Source of the DNA: Sulfidibacter corallicola
GTDB lineage: Bacteria > Acidobacteriota > Holophagae > Acanthopleuribacterales > Acanthopleuribacteraceae
Assembly: GCF_017498545.1 (NCBI RefSeq)
Contig: NZ_CP071793.1
Coordinates: forward strand, 11,464,256 to 11,528,255
Direction of reading: 5' to 3'
DNA: 64,000 nt
Shown here: in pieces, positions 45,337 through 55,329 of the stretch
How the letters are laid out: each line of letters begins with the position of its first letter
Position numbering within the stretch: position 1 is the stretch's first letter
Notes under the pieces: generated by a model
What the model was told of the DNA's origin: nothing
The model's database searches: none
Seen by the model: only the letters and a program-made list of their open reading frames with translations
Made by a program: the position numbers and the translations under genes

Positions 45337-46683
45337 TTGACGAGATGGACTGTCCTGATGATGTGTTTCCTCATGTGGATGCCGCCGGCCAGGTCGGAAG
45401 ACTGGCCCCAATGGATGGGGCAGCGACGCGACGGCACCTGGCAGGAAGAGCAGGTCATGACCAGGTTCCCGAAATCCGGGTTGGAAACCGTGTGGCAGAT
45501 GCCCATCGGACTGGGGTTCGCCGGCCCGGCAGTGGCCGACGGCCGCGTGTTCGTCACCGATTTCGTCAAGGGATCGGGCACCCTGACCAACAACGCCTCG
45601 GCCCGCGACAAGGTCACCGGACGCGAGCGGATCCTGGCCTTCGACGAAGCCACCGGTCGCCAGCTCTGGGTTTACGAATACCCCGTGTCCGTCCAGGTTT
45701 CCTACGCCTCGGGACCGCGCACGACGCCGACGGTCGACGGTGATCGCGTTTACGCCCTGGGCACCAACGGGCATGTGGCCGCACTCCAGGTGAAGACGGG
45801 CGAGCTTCTGTGGTCGCTGGATCTGCCTCGCGCCTTTCAAACGGAGATCCCGTTCTGGGGCTTTTCCAGTCACCTCCTGATCGTCGACGACCTCCTGATC
45901 ACGCTAGCCGGGGGCGACGGCAGTACGGTGGTCGCATTGGACAAGAAGACCGGCCACGAGCGTTGGCGGGCCCTTTCCGCATCGGAGCCGGGATATTGCC
46001 CACCGACGCTCGTATCGCACGCCGGGAAACAACAGTTGCTGGTCTGGCACCCCGAATCGATCAACGGCCTCGAGCCGGAAAGCGGTCGGGTGCTCTGGTC
46101 GATTCCCTTGAAGGCGAACGCCGGCATGTCCCTGACCGCCCCCCAGAAATGGGGCGACGGCTTGTTCGTGAGTGGGATCGGTACGGTCCCCACCCTTTTC
46201 AAATGGAAGGGAACCGAGGTGACGCCCCAAATCGCCTGGCAGGCACACGACGGGCGGTCGCTAAGCACGGGAAACAGCACGCCTGTGGTGGATCGGGGTG
46301 TGGTTTACGGGGTCGATACCCGAGGTTATTTGATCGCCATCGAGATGGAAACCGGCGAGCTGTTGTGGTCGACCCTGGAACCGACGACCGGGGCCCGACC
46401 CGCCAAATACGCCACTGCCTTTTTGGTGAAGAACCATGATCACTACTACATCTTCAACGAGCGCGGCGACCTGATTTCGGCCAAGCTCAGCAGGGACGGT
46501 TACCGCGAGATCGACCGGACCCACCTGATCGAGCCGACGACGCGTACCTACAACCGCAATGTGGTGTGGGTCCATCCGGCTTTCGCCAACGGGTCGGTCT
46601 TCGTGCGGAACGACGGCGAGATCAAGCGGTACTCGCTGAAGGCGAAGACGGTTGGCGGCGCGGAGGCGGCTCCCGGAAAATGA
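45337..46683 (+). CDS. Secreted PQQ-like beta-propeller protein
   Basis: The product has 448 residues from TTG 45337, seven bases after AAGGAG, giving the signal peptide TRWTVLMMCFLMWMPPARS. An earlier in-frame ATG at 45250 overlaps the previous stop but would bury the signal peptide after about 29 extra residues. The body has repeated blades of the PQQ_2 type (AFDEATGRQLWVYEYP, ALQVKTGELLWSLDLP, ALDKKTGHERWRAL, IEMETGELLWSTLEP) and starts with EDWPQWMGQRRDG, the outer-membrane or periplasmic PQQ-like form without catalytic quinone residues. Such proteins bind or present partners. It is operonic with the Cys-rich secreted protein. Confidence 0.8.
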   Translation: MTRWTVLMMCFLMWMPPARSEDWPQWMGQRRDGTWQEEQVMTRFPKSGLETVWQMPIGLGFAGPAVADGRVFVTDFVKGSGTLTNNASARDKVTGRERILAFDEATGRQLWVYEYPVSVQVSYASGPRTTPTVDGDRVYALGTNGHVAALQVKTGELLWSLDLPRAFQTEIPFWGFSSHLLIVDDLLITLAGGDGSTVVALDKKTGHERWRALSASEPGYCPPTLVSHAGKQQLLVWHPESINGLEPESGRVLWSIPLKANAGMSLTAPQKWGDGLFVSGIGTVPTLFKWKGTEVTPQIAWQAHDGRSLSTGNSTPVVDRGVVYGVDTRGYLIAIEMETGELLWSTLEPTTGARPAKYATAFLVKNHDHYYIFNERGDLISAKLSRDGYREIDRTHLIEPTTRTYNRNVVWVHPAFANGSVFVRNDGEIKRYSLKAKTVGGAEAAPGK

Positions 46684-46697
46684 GAGGGCGCGGAGGA

Positions 46698-47195
46698 TTT
46701 TTTCACCACCGAGTCGCCGCCCAGGCCGGGGGCCGGATTGCCGGACCACCGGGTTTCAGGTGGGTAACTAATCGAAGCGAATCGTTTGGGAGTTCCCGCA
46801 TTTGTGAGAGGGGCGTCGTTGCAGTAGGTGCCGGGCCCGCCCAGGGCGCCGGGCCGACATTTTTCGACGAACTCCCCGAATATCCACCCTCTTAGGTTTT
46901 TAGCTTTATCTTCAAGCTTTACATAGTTCGTTACATAAGAGCCGCGAACAAGCGGGCATACCCAGCTCGATTTCGAGAAAGAAACAGACCACCTGGATTC
47001 TCGCGAAGGGCCATGGGTCGTTCATTCAAAAAATCAAGCAGGAACCCATGAACATCGGAAACCAGGAAAGGATCGGCGTTGGTGTCACATCATGGTCCAG
47101 CTTTTCCTGGTTTCCATTATTCTTGCCTTCCTGATCAAGATTAGACGACGGCAAGACCCAGCTCAGGTTGAATACACCACTTTGTTTCAGGAGAG
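46698..47195 (-). repeat. Mosaic intergenic repeat, copy 3
   Basis: Runs in the orientation opposite to copies 1 and 2. It begins TTTTTTCACCACCGAGTCGC, carries GGTTTCAGGTGGGTAACTAA and the CCTCTTAGGTTTTTAGC and GTTACATAAGAGCCGCG blocks, then the CCTGGTTTC core, and ends GTTTCAGGAGAGG. It fills the gap between the propeller gene and the SGNH gene. Confidence 0.75.
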
Positions 47196-47295
47196 GCCGC
47201 GGAGGCAGGGAAGATTCCCTGCCTTTCCCGGAACCAAAGTGAGGCGTCGCCGGTGTAGATGTGGAGGCCACCCAGCCCGACACACCCCCGCAGGC

Positions 47296-48792
47296 TCATT
47301 GGCGGATACAGGACAGAACCAAATGAGCCAGGCGTGAATTGTCGTAGAGTTCGTGCATCAACCGAATCGGCTGGGTGCGCAGCGTGTCCGAGGCGATGAT
47401 GGCGTCCCAGTCCAGAGAGTGGGGAACCGCGACGCCCGCCGCCTTCATGGCCTCGATGAACACGTGGGCGATGATCCCCTGACCGATGGCCGAGGGATGC
47501 ACGCCGTCCAAGCTGAAGAGGCCGCCTTCGATCTGATGGCCCTTCCGCGTCGTGTGGTAGTAGCGGGTATCGGGTTTGGGAACGAGCCCCTCCAACGGTC
47601 CTGGCAAGGATGCCGGTCGCCGGTTGTTGCGCCGGAAGGCCATCTCCAGCAGGGTTTTGTTGGTTTCGACGGCCACGAACCGGTTCTGCCCCAGCCGTGT
47701 ATTGGCCTCTTGCAGCACGGTACGGATGATTTGGTTGTACTGGGCGATCGTCTTGTCGATGCGGTACACCTCCTCGAAGTCCAGGCTGAGGCTGGGATCC
47801 GGTTCGTCGATATTCTTGAACACGACATAGGTGTAGTACTGCCAATACGATGCCGTGCGAGGTGTTCCTGGGCCTCCGCCAGGGGTCAGGACCCCGAATG
47901 GATCGGGCGCCTCGATCCGTTCGCCGACACCTCGAGCCAGGGGCGCGACGGTGACCGCCGGCACGTCACCCACGAAGACGTGCCAGTCGGGATAGACATT
48001 GGCCCGCATCGCGTCGACGACGTGGTCGATCAGGATCCGGTACTCCTCCTCGAAGTGGGCCGCCGTCCAGAGGTTGAAGTCGGCATAGCGCAGAAACCGC
48101 TGGTCCACATCGTCGCAGCCCTCGGTGCTGCGGATCTCCATTTCGAGGAGCGTCGCGAGCGCATTGTTGGCACCCAGCCAGAGGACGAGATTTTCGACGC
48201 CGCCCACCGACCTGTCGCGAGCGTGCCGCCGCAGCCACCCGATCGGGGAGTGATCCCGGAAGGCGTCGTCGCCCGAGGGATTCAACACCGCATGGGCCGT
48301 TCGATCGAAGCTGAACTGGGTGATTCCGAAGACGTTGTCCTCGAGTGGTTTGTTCATCCGGGAACGAGCCACGGCGGGGGTGAGCTTGAAGGCATCGGCC
48401 ACGGTCATGCCGCGCGACGCCACGTTGTGAAACCAGGGATCCTGGCGCACTCGGAGGTCGGGTGTCCAGGTCGGATGATGCTTGTCGATGGCACCCTCGC
48501 CCCGTTCGAAGTGGTCTTCCACCTTGTCGAGAAAGAGCATCGCGGTGGTGATGGCCATCGGCCATTCAATGGGCCCAAAAATATCGCCGCCGTACAGCTT
48601 CTGAAGGCGCCGCAAGAGCAGTTCGACATTGGCGGGGTGGCCCCCCAGCTCCCAGCGTGGGAACAGGTAATCCCGCCCGGGTTGGAGGCCCAGGCACCGC
48701 GCGATCAGGGTGGAGTAACACAGATCGGTCCGCGCCGCGGCCGCCGACATGAACCCTTGGGAAATGCTGTCACCGATGGTGAAAAGCTTCAT
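47296..48792 (-). CDS. Large SGNH/GDSL-type hydrolase
   Basis: The product has 498 residues; an AAGGGGG site precedes the ATG on the minus strand. Block I (FTIGDSISQG, Ser9) opens the protein directly without a signal peptide. Block III is LVLWLGANNAL and block V is SLDGVHPSAIGQGIIAHVF with the catalytic Asp/His. Typical SGNH hydrolases are about 200-350 residues; the extra length is a mid-protein insertion (about residues 90-170) and a second one near 290-400. A lipase/esterase activity is likely but the substrate is unknown. Confidence 0.75.
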   Translation of the reverse strand: MKLFTIGDSISQGFMSAAAARTDLCYSTLIARCLGLQPGRDYLFPRWELGGHPANVELLLRRLQKLYGGDIFGPIEWPMAITTAMLFLDKVEDHFERGEGAIDKHHPTWTPDLRVRQDPWFHNVASRGMTVADAFKLTPAVARSRMNKPLEDNVFGITQFSFDRTAHAVLNPSGDDAFRDHSPIGWLRRHARDRSVGGVENLVLWLGANNALATLLEMEIRSTEGCDDVDQRFLRYADFNLWTAAHFEEEYRILIDHVVDAMRANVYPDWHVFVGDVPAVTVAPLARGVGERIEAPDPFGVLTPGGGPGTPRTASYWQYYTYVVFKNIDEPDPSLSLDFEEVYRIDKTIAQYNQIIRTVLQEANTRLGQNRFVAVETNKTLLEMAFRRNNRRPASLPGPLEGLVPKPDTRYYHTTRKGHQIEGGLFSLDGVHPSAIGQGIIAHVFIEAMKAAGVAVPHSLDWDAIIASDTLRTQPIRLMHELYDNSRLAHLVLSCIRQ

Positions 48793-49184
48793 AACCTACC
48801 CCCTTGCGACGAGCACACGCAGATGCTTCGTTCTGGAAAACTTTAGATTTTCTCAGAACAACACCCAATGTTTCCCCGGGACAAAACCGTACTTTTATTT
48901 TAATTTCAAATTAACACAAATATCACCTTGCTCATTTTTTTCTTTCAAACGCCCTGCCGGCTTCGATGCCGCCGAGGCCGACAGATCCATGGCACCGAAT
49001 GCCTTTCCGATGCCCGGTTACATGGTGCTGACGCAAACCCAACCAAGATGGCCTTTTCCCATCGCCACCGAAGCGCGCCGAAATCTAGGAACGGCTGGAT
49101 GCGGAACGAAGCAGGCGGTCATGCCCTGGGTTCGTCTGTGGAGAGCCCCCAGACCGGGGCTCCCCCATCTAAAGGGTATGGCAT
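48793..49184. other. Intergenic region between SGNH and orphan genes
   Basis: About 390 bases, AT-rich at 48840-48945. A weak hairpin (GAGCCCC / GGGGCTC, 49143-49162) could end the upstream minus-strand orphan gene. Nothing else recognised. Confidence 0.4.
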
Positions 49185-52100
49185 TCATTCAATGCCGCTG
49201 TAATTTTGTTCGTCATATTCTCCGGAATCGTACATGGTCGCGCTTGCATGTGAATACAGGATCGTTCCCTCCGTTCCGTAGGCGATATCCATACCTTGTA
49301 GGAAGTGAGACTCACTTTGCTTATAAGAATAGTCTTGGGAATATACTCGTTCCCAAATCCTGTAATCTGCGTACGCGGTGATATATTTTTGCTTCTGGTT
49401 TTCAGCAAGATTAGCACCTATTTCCGAGTTGGAAACATAGATCAGTTTTCGAAAGTCCTCATTGAGGTAACTTCCCGATTCGTTACATATGACCATCGAA
49501 TCGAAATTTCGATCCTTTCTTTGTGCAACGACCCTGTATCCCGGTTCACAGAAGGCATGACCTTCCTGGGGCGTGTAGTTGTCTTTTGAAATATTGATCT
49601 TGTACAGTGTGTTTTGTGTGAGAATGAACAGTATGTCGACATTCAGCCTGGCATCGGTTTTCTCGCATCTGATGGCCTTAATGTCTTCTATCGCGCCAGG
49701 AATGACCATTTTCCTTTGAAAGTTAATTTTCCCATTGCTTTTAAAGTCTTTGTCGAAAGTACCGCGATAGATCCAATAGGTTTCGCTGTCTTGATCATGA
49801 TAAGCGAGATATAATATTTGGCTATCCATACCCGCAGCCGCTATTCCGGAAAAATTCGGTTTAAAACTCGACGGAAAAGGATCCAACATGATACTGGTAG
49901 AACAGACGACGTTGTCAAAAAAATGACAAAAGTAATTGCCATCGGATTCTTTGATTAATATGATTTTTACCAACTCGCCAGGTTCCGAACCTTGACTGGG
50001 TGGTGGCATTCTCGTTGCGGTTATATCCAGAATGATATCGAGAGGTATGGATCGCCCTCGGTTATCCACCAAGTAATCCAGGTCGGTATAACTTACTTTG
50101 AACTTTCCTGGTTCTAGGCCTTCTCCCGGTATCGACCGAAGGTGAACATTGTAGGGTTGGCTTCCGCTATAGCATTCGAACCTTCGATTTAAGTTTTGCA
50201 AAGAACCCTCCACTTGAATTAGGTTGGGTTTAGATGCAGGCCTTCCAAGCTCTCCTGTTTTCATCTCCTTTGTGTTGTCTTGGAATAAACGCAGTTCATT
50301 ATCCCTAGCGGTAAAAGAGATACTGAATAATTTGTGCCGATAGCCTTCTCTTTTCATGAAGGCTTCGTCGAATCTCTCGAGCGCCGATGGCGGTTGCGGC
50401 CAATACAGGTAGATGAGCAAATCAATAATCGCCACGATGGCCCCGACGACGGCGACACCGAAGGCCAAGGGTCCTGCCCAGGCAAAACTGGCGATAGCTG
50501 CGATTCCCGCAACGATCCCGGCCGCCGAGAGGGCGGTGTTGACCGAGGCCATGACGATGTCCTTCGCGGAACCGGCTTTAACCGCGTCGTAAAGCTGGTA
50601 ACACGAAAGGCCAAGGGCGACGACACCGGTTACGACCGCGACCCGTGCCGCAAATTGGTTGGCGCTGTTGCCGAATATTCTGAGGGCAGACGAGCTGCCA
50701 CTGGCTCCCTCATCGAGCCATGAAGCAAACCTGGTGGCCATGGTCGTCAATCGGGGTGGCAGCGCCGTATTGGGCGCTTTACTGAGCCACTTGGAAAAGG
50801 GCTTGGCCAAAAATGCCTCCAGGACGGTCACCCCGGAGTAAATCGTGTTATTTGTGAACCCGATGTCCGATACCAAGTTATTTTTACTATCGTTGACTTC
50901 CATAGTGTACTTGGTCAACGCAAACGCGTAGAGGACGACCTGTGCCACGCCGCCACCTTCGCCCCAGGCATCCCTGGCCGGGGCGGTCGAATACATCGGG
51001 TTGTCCGTTTGAGGGTGCCTGAGATTGCCGACCGCGGAACATGGATAGGTATCCGACTGAGGTGAATTCATGGGGGACGCATCGAGAGCATGCTCCACCG
51101 CCTCCACCACCATCTCGTTCAAGAGTGCCTTTTCCGAGAGATCTCCGCTGATGAGTGTATCGTAGATGACTTTCGCTACTTGACGAACGCCCCCGTGCAA
51201 ACGGCACCAAGCTTCGATTTGCTCTACGATCTCCCTTGCGTTTTGCTCAGGGTATTGTTCCGAGATGTCGGTGGTGTCGATGTTCTTTAATTGCTCCAGC
51301 GTTTCGCTCATGAAATCCATGGCCAACGTGGCATTCCAGTTTGGGCCGTCATCTCTGGTAAAGAAGCTGGTCTGGACATTTCTCGCTTGAGCTTGAAGCA
51401 ATGCCGCCTCCATCCTTGTTTGCAGCTCCTGTGCAGAAACACCCTCAACCCGATTCGTCAACAAGATTTCGAGCTTCGCCGTTTTTTCCATGATTTCCGC
51501 CATGGGATTCAGTGGATCCTGAATGCTTTCACCGGGCAGGATTTTCATGCGATTTACGAAATCTTGAATTTTTTCGGTACTAAGACAGTAATCGAAGTAG
51601 AGCTCTCCCCAATCACGGCTAGTATTCCTTGGTTCCACCCTGTCTTTCACATCCGCATTATTTGCGGGCAAAAACTTCCTTAGATTGTAGCCGGCGGCAT
51701 CTCCCTGAAGACTGCTCCCTGAATATAGATAGGCGATTCGGTACAATTTATTGAACATACTATCAAAAACTTCCGCCTCTTGCAGTTCGGAGAATTGGAA
51801 ATTAACTTTGCACATGTCCCAAGTCCGGGTTGTGTCCAACAGGTTTGAATCTGCCGCGAGCCCTTGGGCCAAAAAAAGTTGGGCAGCCTTGTTGTAATGG
51901 TCTCTCGCGAAGTTGTCTCTTATCTCCCGAACCCTGTTACAAAGGTCCGTTCGGGTCTCCGGGGTTCCACCTCCGGGGGGTGCATAATATACATTTTGGT
52001 TCTTTTTTGGATCTCCACCCTTCCTCGGTTCTCCATACGCAAGAGTTGGGTTGGCCGGTTCCATACCAAAAGATTCCAACCAATCTGAAGTATCCACTTC

Positions 52101-52802
52101 TGGAGGCTTTACACCCACGCCATCAGTGGAGTAGGCATAATCCGGGTCATCCTCGTCCCATAGCTTCTTCAAGGTGGCTTTCAGGTTGTCGATATAATAC
52201 TTTTCGGCAAACAACTGTGCTTCGTCCGCTTTTTCGTCCATATTCCAGTAGGTAATCGAGTTTTCCCTATCAACCCAAGAAGTGATGTCGTCAATTTCAT
52301 CCAGATATTTCCTATTACTATTGATCTCATCTGGGCTGCTGGGCGTTCTTTCCATTCCCGCCACACTATAGGCAGGACTAAAACTCTGACGAAATCCTTT
52401 CAGCTCATTTCCAGGTAACGACGGAGCTCCCCATCTCATCGACCTTCCATTCCCCGGACAGGCCTGACCCCGGCTGACTTCATGTTTGCATCCGCGAATT
52501 TGGCGAACCGAACTGTCAAATCGATTAAAAAAGTCACCAGTGAATTCGTTTTTGTTTTTATGGAAAAAGATCGTTCCCTTTCCCTGCTGGTTTTGGCCGA
52601 ATTCAAAGATGACCTTGTTCGTGGCAGGATAGTGCTGAAGATTCGTAACCGACTCATTGCCAAACATGATGGGGAACATGCCCCAATTGAACAGGGTCAA
52701 GGAATTCCAGCTTCCATCGTTGCTCTGGTAATAAACTTCATAAATGTAGCGATTTCGTACGATATCGTGAAAGAAAGCCTGAAAATTTTGAAGTATAGAC
52801 AT
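49185..52802 (-). CDS. Giant orphan protein with central hydrophobic helical bundle
   Basis: The product has 1205 residues from ATG 52802, preceded by AGGAGA with a seven-base gap; no signal peptide. The sequence is visibly AT-richer than its neighbours with many AAA, AAT, TTT and GAA codons, suggesting transfer. The N-terminus (FQAFFHDIVRNRYIYEVYYQSNDGSW, VIFEFGQNQQGKGTIFF) looks like a beta-rich lectin or carbohydrate-binding fold. The middle is long, charged and helical. Residues about 715-805 form a run of hydrophobic helices (VAVVTGVVALGLSCY, ALSAAGIVAGIAAIASFAW, PLAFGVAVVGAIVAIIDLL) ending LYWPQPPSALERF, reminiscent of pore-forming or translocation segments of large toxins. The C-terminal 400 residues are beta-rich (SQILYLAYHDQDSETYWIYRG, VDILFILTQNTLYKINI). 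I do not recognise a family; a contact- or syringe-delivered toxin is speculation. Confidence 0.75.
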   Translation of the reverse strand: MSILQNFQAFFHDIVRNRYIYEVYYQSNDGSWNSLTLFNWGMFPIMFGNESVTNLQHYPATNKVIFEFGQNQQGKGTIFFHKNKNEFTGDFFNRFDSSVRQIRGCKHEVSRGQACPGNGRSMRWGAPSLPGNELKGFRQSFSPAYSVAGMERTPSSPDEINSNRKYLDEIDDITSWVDRENSITYWNMDEKADEAQLFAEKYYIDNLKATLKKLWDEDDPDYAYSTDGVGVKPPEVDTSDWLESFGMEPANPTLAYGEPRKGGDPKKNQNVYYAPPGGGTPETRTDLCNRVREIRDNFARDHYNKAAQLFLAQGLAADSNLLDTTRTWDMCKVNFQFSELQEAEVFDSMFNKLYRIAYLYSGSSLQGDAAGYNLRKFLPANNADVKDRVEPRNTSRDWGELYFDYCLSTEKIQDFVNRMKILPGESIQDPLNPMAEIMEKTAKLEILLTNRVEGVSAQELQTRMEAALLQAQARNVQTSFFTRDDGPNWNATLAMDFMSETLEQLKNIDTTDISEQYPEQNAREIVEQIEAWCRLHGGVRQVAKVIYDTLISGDLSEKALLNEMVVEAVEHALDASPMNSPQSDTYPCSAVGNLRHPQTDNPMYSTAPARDAWGEGGGVAQVVLYAFALTKYTMEVNDSKNNLVSDIGFTNNTIYSGVTVLEAFLAKPFSKWLSKAPNTALPPRLTTMATRFASWLDEGASGSSSALRIFGNSANQFAARVAVVTGVVALGLSCYQLYDAVKAGSAKDIVMASVNTALSAAGIVAGIAAIASFAWAGPLAFGVAVVGAIVAIIDLLIYLYWPQPPSALERFDEAFMKREGYRHKLFSISFTARDNELRLFQDNTKEMKTGELGRPASKPNLIQVEGSLQNLNRRFECYSGSQPYNVHLRSIPGEGLEPGKFKVSYTDLDYLVDNRGRSIPLDIILDITATRMPPPSQGSEPGELVKIILIKESDGNYFCHFFDNVVCSTSIMLDPFPSSFKPNFSGIAAAGMDSQILYLAYHDQDSETYWIYRGTFDKDFKSNGKINFQRKMVIPGAIEDIKAIRCEKTDARLNVDILFILTQNTLYKINISKDNYTPQEGHAFCEPGYRVVAQRKDRNFDSMVICNESGSYLNEDFRKLIYVSNSEIGANLAENQKQKYITAYADYRIWERVYSQDYSYKQSESHFLQGMDIAYGTEGTILYSHASATMYDSGEYDEQNYSGIE

Positions 52803-53341
52803 TGAGTTCTCTCCTGGGAAATCGTGTTGTGTGTTGTAGAAAAACACATTTTGCGGAAGCCAAGGCAGGGATCTGACGGCCGCCCTTCGAGAGGCGCTCG
52901 ATTGTCAAACGTTTGGAATGGGTGATTGTAAGTGAATGGTCTAATGACATACGGCATCACTCTGTCATATGCCCAAGTATTTCTCAGCCCAGCATGTCGT
53001 GAAGGATGGAATATTCACAACTATGGACGTGGCGAGGTACCCTTTGTGAACCGAAATCAGGGTATCGAACCCGTTCGCTTTGTTCCGACCCTTAAAAAAA
53101 CGCAGAAGAACACTCGCAGGAAAACGCCGGTCATTCTGACTGGCGTCCGGCTTGGGGTGGTCACTGAACGAAGAATGAAAATGTAGCCAGTGATTCGGAA
53201 TCTATTGGATCGGGAACCTACGATTCCCTCCATCACGAATGCAGAAAACGGTCACTTACAGTGCGCGTTTCGGTCAAGTGCGCACCTACGGTCGCTGCCA
53301 AACCACGACATCACCTTACAGCCAGGCCCACGCCCTCGGAC
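52803..53341. other. Intergenic region upstream of the orphan gene
   Basis: About 540 bases with no supported gene, RNA or repeat. It should hold the orphan gene's promoter on the minus strand, but no clear boxes were found. Confidence 0.4.
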
Positions 53342-55066
53342 TCACCCGTGGCCGCGGGTGATCTTGAAGGTGTTGGGGGCCGTGCAGTCCTCCGGCACGA
53401 TCGCCGGTTTCAGGCCGCCGATCAGCTCGACGACGTGCTCCGCCGACATCATCGAGCCCTCCTGCCAGCCCGGCAGGGTGGAGGCCTGATCGCCGACCAC
53501 GTAGAAACGCCGGTCGGGCAGGAGCAGCCGGCGGTAGTCGGCGTCGTCGTGCTGGCCCTCGCCCCAACTGGGCCAGGCGCCGGCCAGGTAGGGTACGTTC
53601 TGCCAGGCGATGGACAGGCCCAGTTCGGTGGGTACGATCGAGTTGTCCTCGAACTCGCGATGCAGCCGGGCCCCGCCCTCCTTGGCGACCCGCAGGCGCT
53701 TGGCCAAATCCCATTTGCCGAACTCGGTGGCGTTCCTCGGCGCGTCCGGGCAAATGCCGTCGTGGATGTAGGCCCCGGTCAGGGTCCCCTTCTTGGAGAA
53801 GTAGTCGTTCGAGGGGTACCAGATCTGCTCGATGATGTCGTCCGTCCAACTGATCCCGCCGTAGATCTGGTAATCGTGCCCCTCCCAAAATCGGGTGTTG
53901 CACTGCCAGCCGACCTTGCAGGACGCGTCGAAGGTGGTGCGCGCCACGGCCTTGGCGAAGTCCTCCCGGAAGTTGTTGTCGATGTCCTTGAGCACCGGAC
54001 AGGGGATGTTGCTCACGCAGTAGTCGGCCCGAAGGGTGTCCTCGCGCTGGCCAATCCGGTAGGCCACCGTCACGCCCTCGTCACTGACGTCGATATCCGT
54101 CACCGGCGCGTTGTAGGTGATCAGGTGCCCCACTTTCCGCAGAAACCCTTCGACGATCATGTCCATGCCACCCACCGGCTGGAACAGGGTCGGCTGCCAC
54201 TCGAACTCGAAGGGATCGTAGAAACTGGTGTTCCAGAAATTGGAATCGAGCAGGGCGCGGAACGGCATCTTGGCGGGGATGTCGCAATTGTAGAACACGT
54301 TGGGCGTGGGCGTGCCCTGCGGGTCCGGCCCGCAGCCGACGCGGGTCGAGCCCTCGTAGTGATAGTCGCTCTGGTCTTCGCAGGTGTTGTGTTTTTTGCC
54401 CAAGGGCCCGAAGGTCCGCAACAGCCCGAGCAATTTTTCGCGATCCTCACCCGACATTTCGCGGTCCAGCGCACCCTTGTTGACGGCCTTGGCGAGCAGC
54501 TCGGCGATATAGCCGCGCGTATCGTGCTGCATGCGGCGGTACGGAAAAGGTCGGTTCAGGGCGCCGCGACTGGTCTGAAACAGGTTGCCCGTGGTGTTCA
54601 TGACGTAGGGCTGCAGGACCACATCCAGCTCCTGGCAATAGCCCAGCACACGCCGGTGATGGTAGGGCAATCGGCCCGGGCCCAGATTCATGTACAACCC
54701 GCTGTCGAAGCGGCAGTGCTGGTACGTGGTGCCGTGCTCCTTGCTCCGCTCGACGATGGTGCTGCCGCGACGCGCCGTGTGATTGCGGCCACCGGCGCGA
54801 TGGTCGGCCTCCAAAATGTGGCATCGGTACCCGTATTGGGAAAGCAGGTACGCGGCGGTCAGCCCACCGATGCCCGCGCCCAGGATCACGACCGACTTGC
54901 CGACCCCGGAGCCGCGCTCCATTTTCGGCGGGCCGTCCCAGGCCGCCGGTTTGTGGATCAGCCCCATCGCGACCATGGTTTCGTACAGCGCGGCGGCACC
55001 ACCCGCCTGCCCCACTCGCGTCAAAAACTGGCGCCGCGTCCAACCGGTCATTCCCTTTCCGGTCAT
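53342..55066 (-). CDS. Flavin amine oxidase with Tat-like leader
   Basis: The product has 574 residues; AAGGAGG precedes the ATG. The leader GWTRRQFLTRVGQAGGAAAL has the twin-arginine pattern, suggesting export of the folded flavoprotein. The Rossmann motif VVILGAGIGGLTAAYLL (about residues 59-75) is followed by LEADHRAGGR, and the C-terminal FAD motif is RRFYVVGDQASTLPGWQEGSMMSAEHVV. It belongs to the NAD(P)-binding FAD-dependent amine oxidase/L-amino-acid oxidase group. The substrate cannot be told from sequence; it stands alone. Confidence 0.85.
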   Translation of the reverse strand: MTGKGMTGWTRRQFLTRVGQAGGAAALYETMVAMGLIHKPAAWDGPPKMERGSGVGKSVVILGAGIGGLTAAYLLSQYGYRCHILEADHRAGGRNHTARRGSTIVERSKEHGTTYQHCRFDSGLYMNLGPGRLPYHHRRVLGYCQELDVVLQPYVMNTTGNLFQTSRGALNRPFPYRRMQHDTRGYIAELLAKAVNKGALDREMSGEDREKLLGLLRTFGPLGKKHNTCEDQSDYHYEGSTRVGCGPDPQGTPTPNVFYNCDIPAKMPFRALLDSNFWNTSFYDPFEFEWQPTLFQPVGGMDMIVEGFLRKVGHLITYNAPVTDIDVSDEGVTVAYRIGQREDTLRADYCVSNIPCPVLKDIDNNFREDFAKAVARTTFDASCKVGWQCNTRFWEGHDYQIYGGISWTDDIIEQIWYPSNDYFSKKGTLTGAYIHDGICPDAPRNATEFGKWDLAKRLRVAKEGGARLHREFEDNSIVPTELGLSIAWQNVPYLAGAWPSWGEGQHDDADYRRLLLPDRRFYVVGDQASTLPGWQEGSMMSAEHVVELIGGLKPAIVPEDCTAPNTFKITRGHG

Positions 55067-55329
55067 GAAGCCCTCCTTCGACGAACCTGACCCATTTCGA
55101 AACGTGGAAACACCGTACTTTTTCCCTCGCCCGCGCGAAGAGAGCGAAGTGACAATTTTCCTTTTCCTTGGATTTGCCCATCATCTCAATTTTTCAACGC
55201 CAAAATCAAGAAGGGATCGGCGAGGTGTTTCAGAGAAACCGCCTGGTAAAACACACAAACATCGAAATTATGCCACCGGATAAATTTATACACCACAGCG
55301 TAGATTCAGAGACGCACATTTTCTTGACC
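55067..55329. other. Intergenic region upstream of the amine oxidase
   Basis: AT-rich stretch at 55150-55325 probably containing the minus-strand promoter of the oxidase; no further feature. Confidence 0.35.

Noticed and set aside
53060..53072. tRNA T-arm-like GGGTTCGATACCC on the minus strand
   Set aside because: Only three stem pairs, and no acceptor or anticodon arms can be folded around it.
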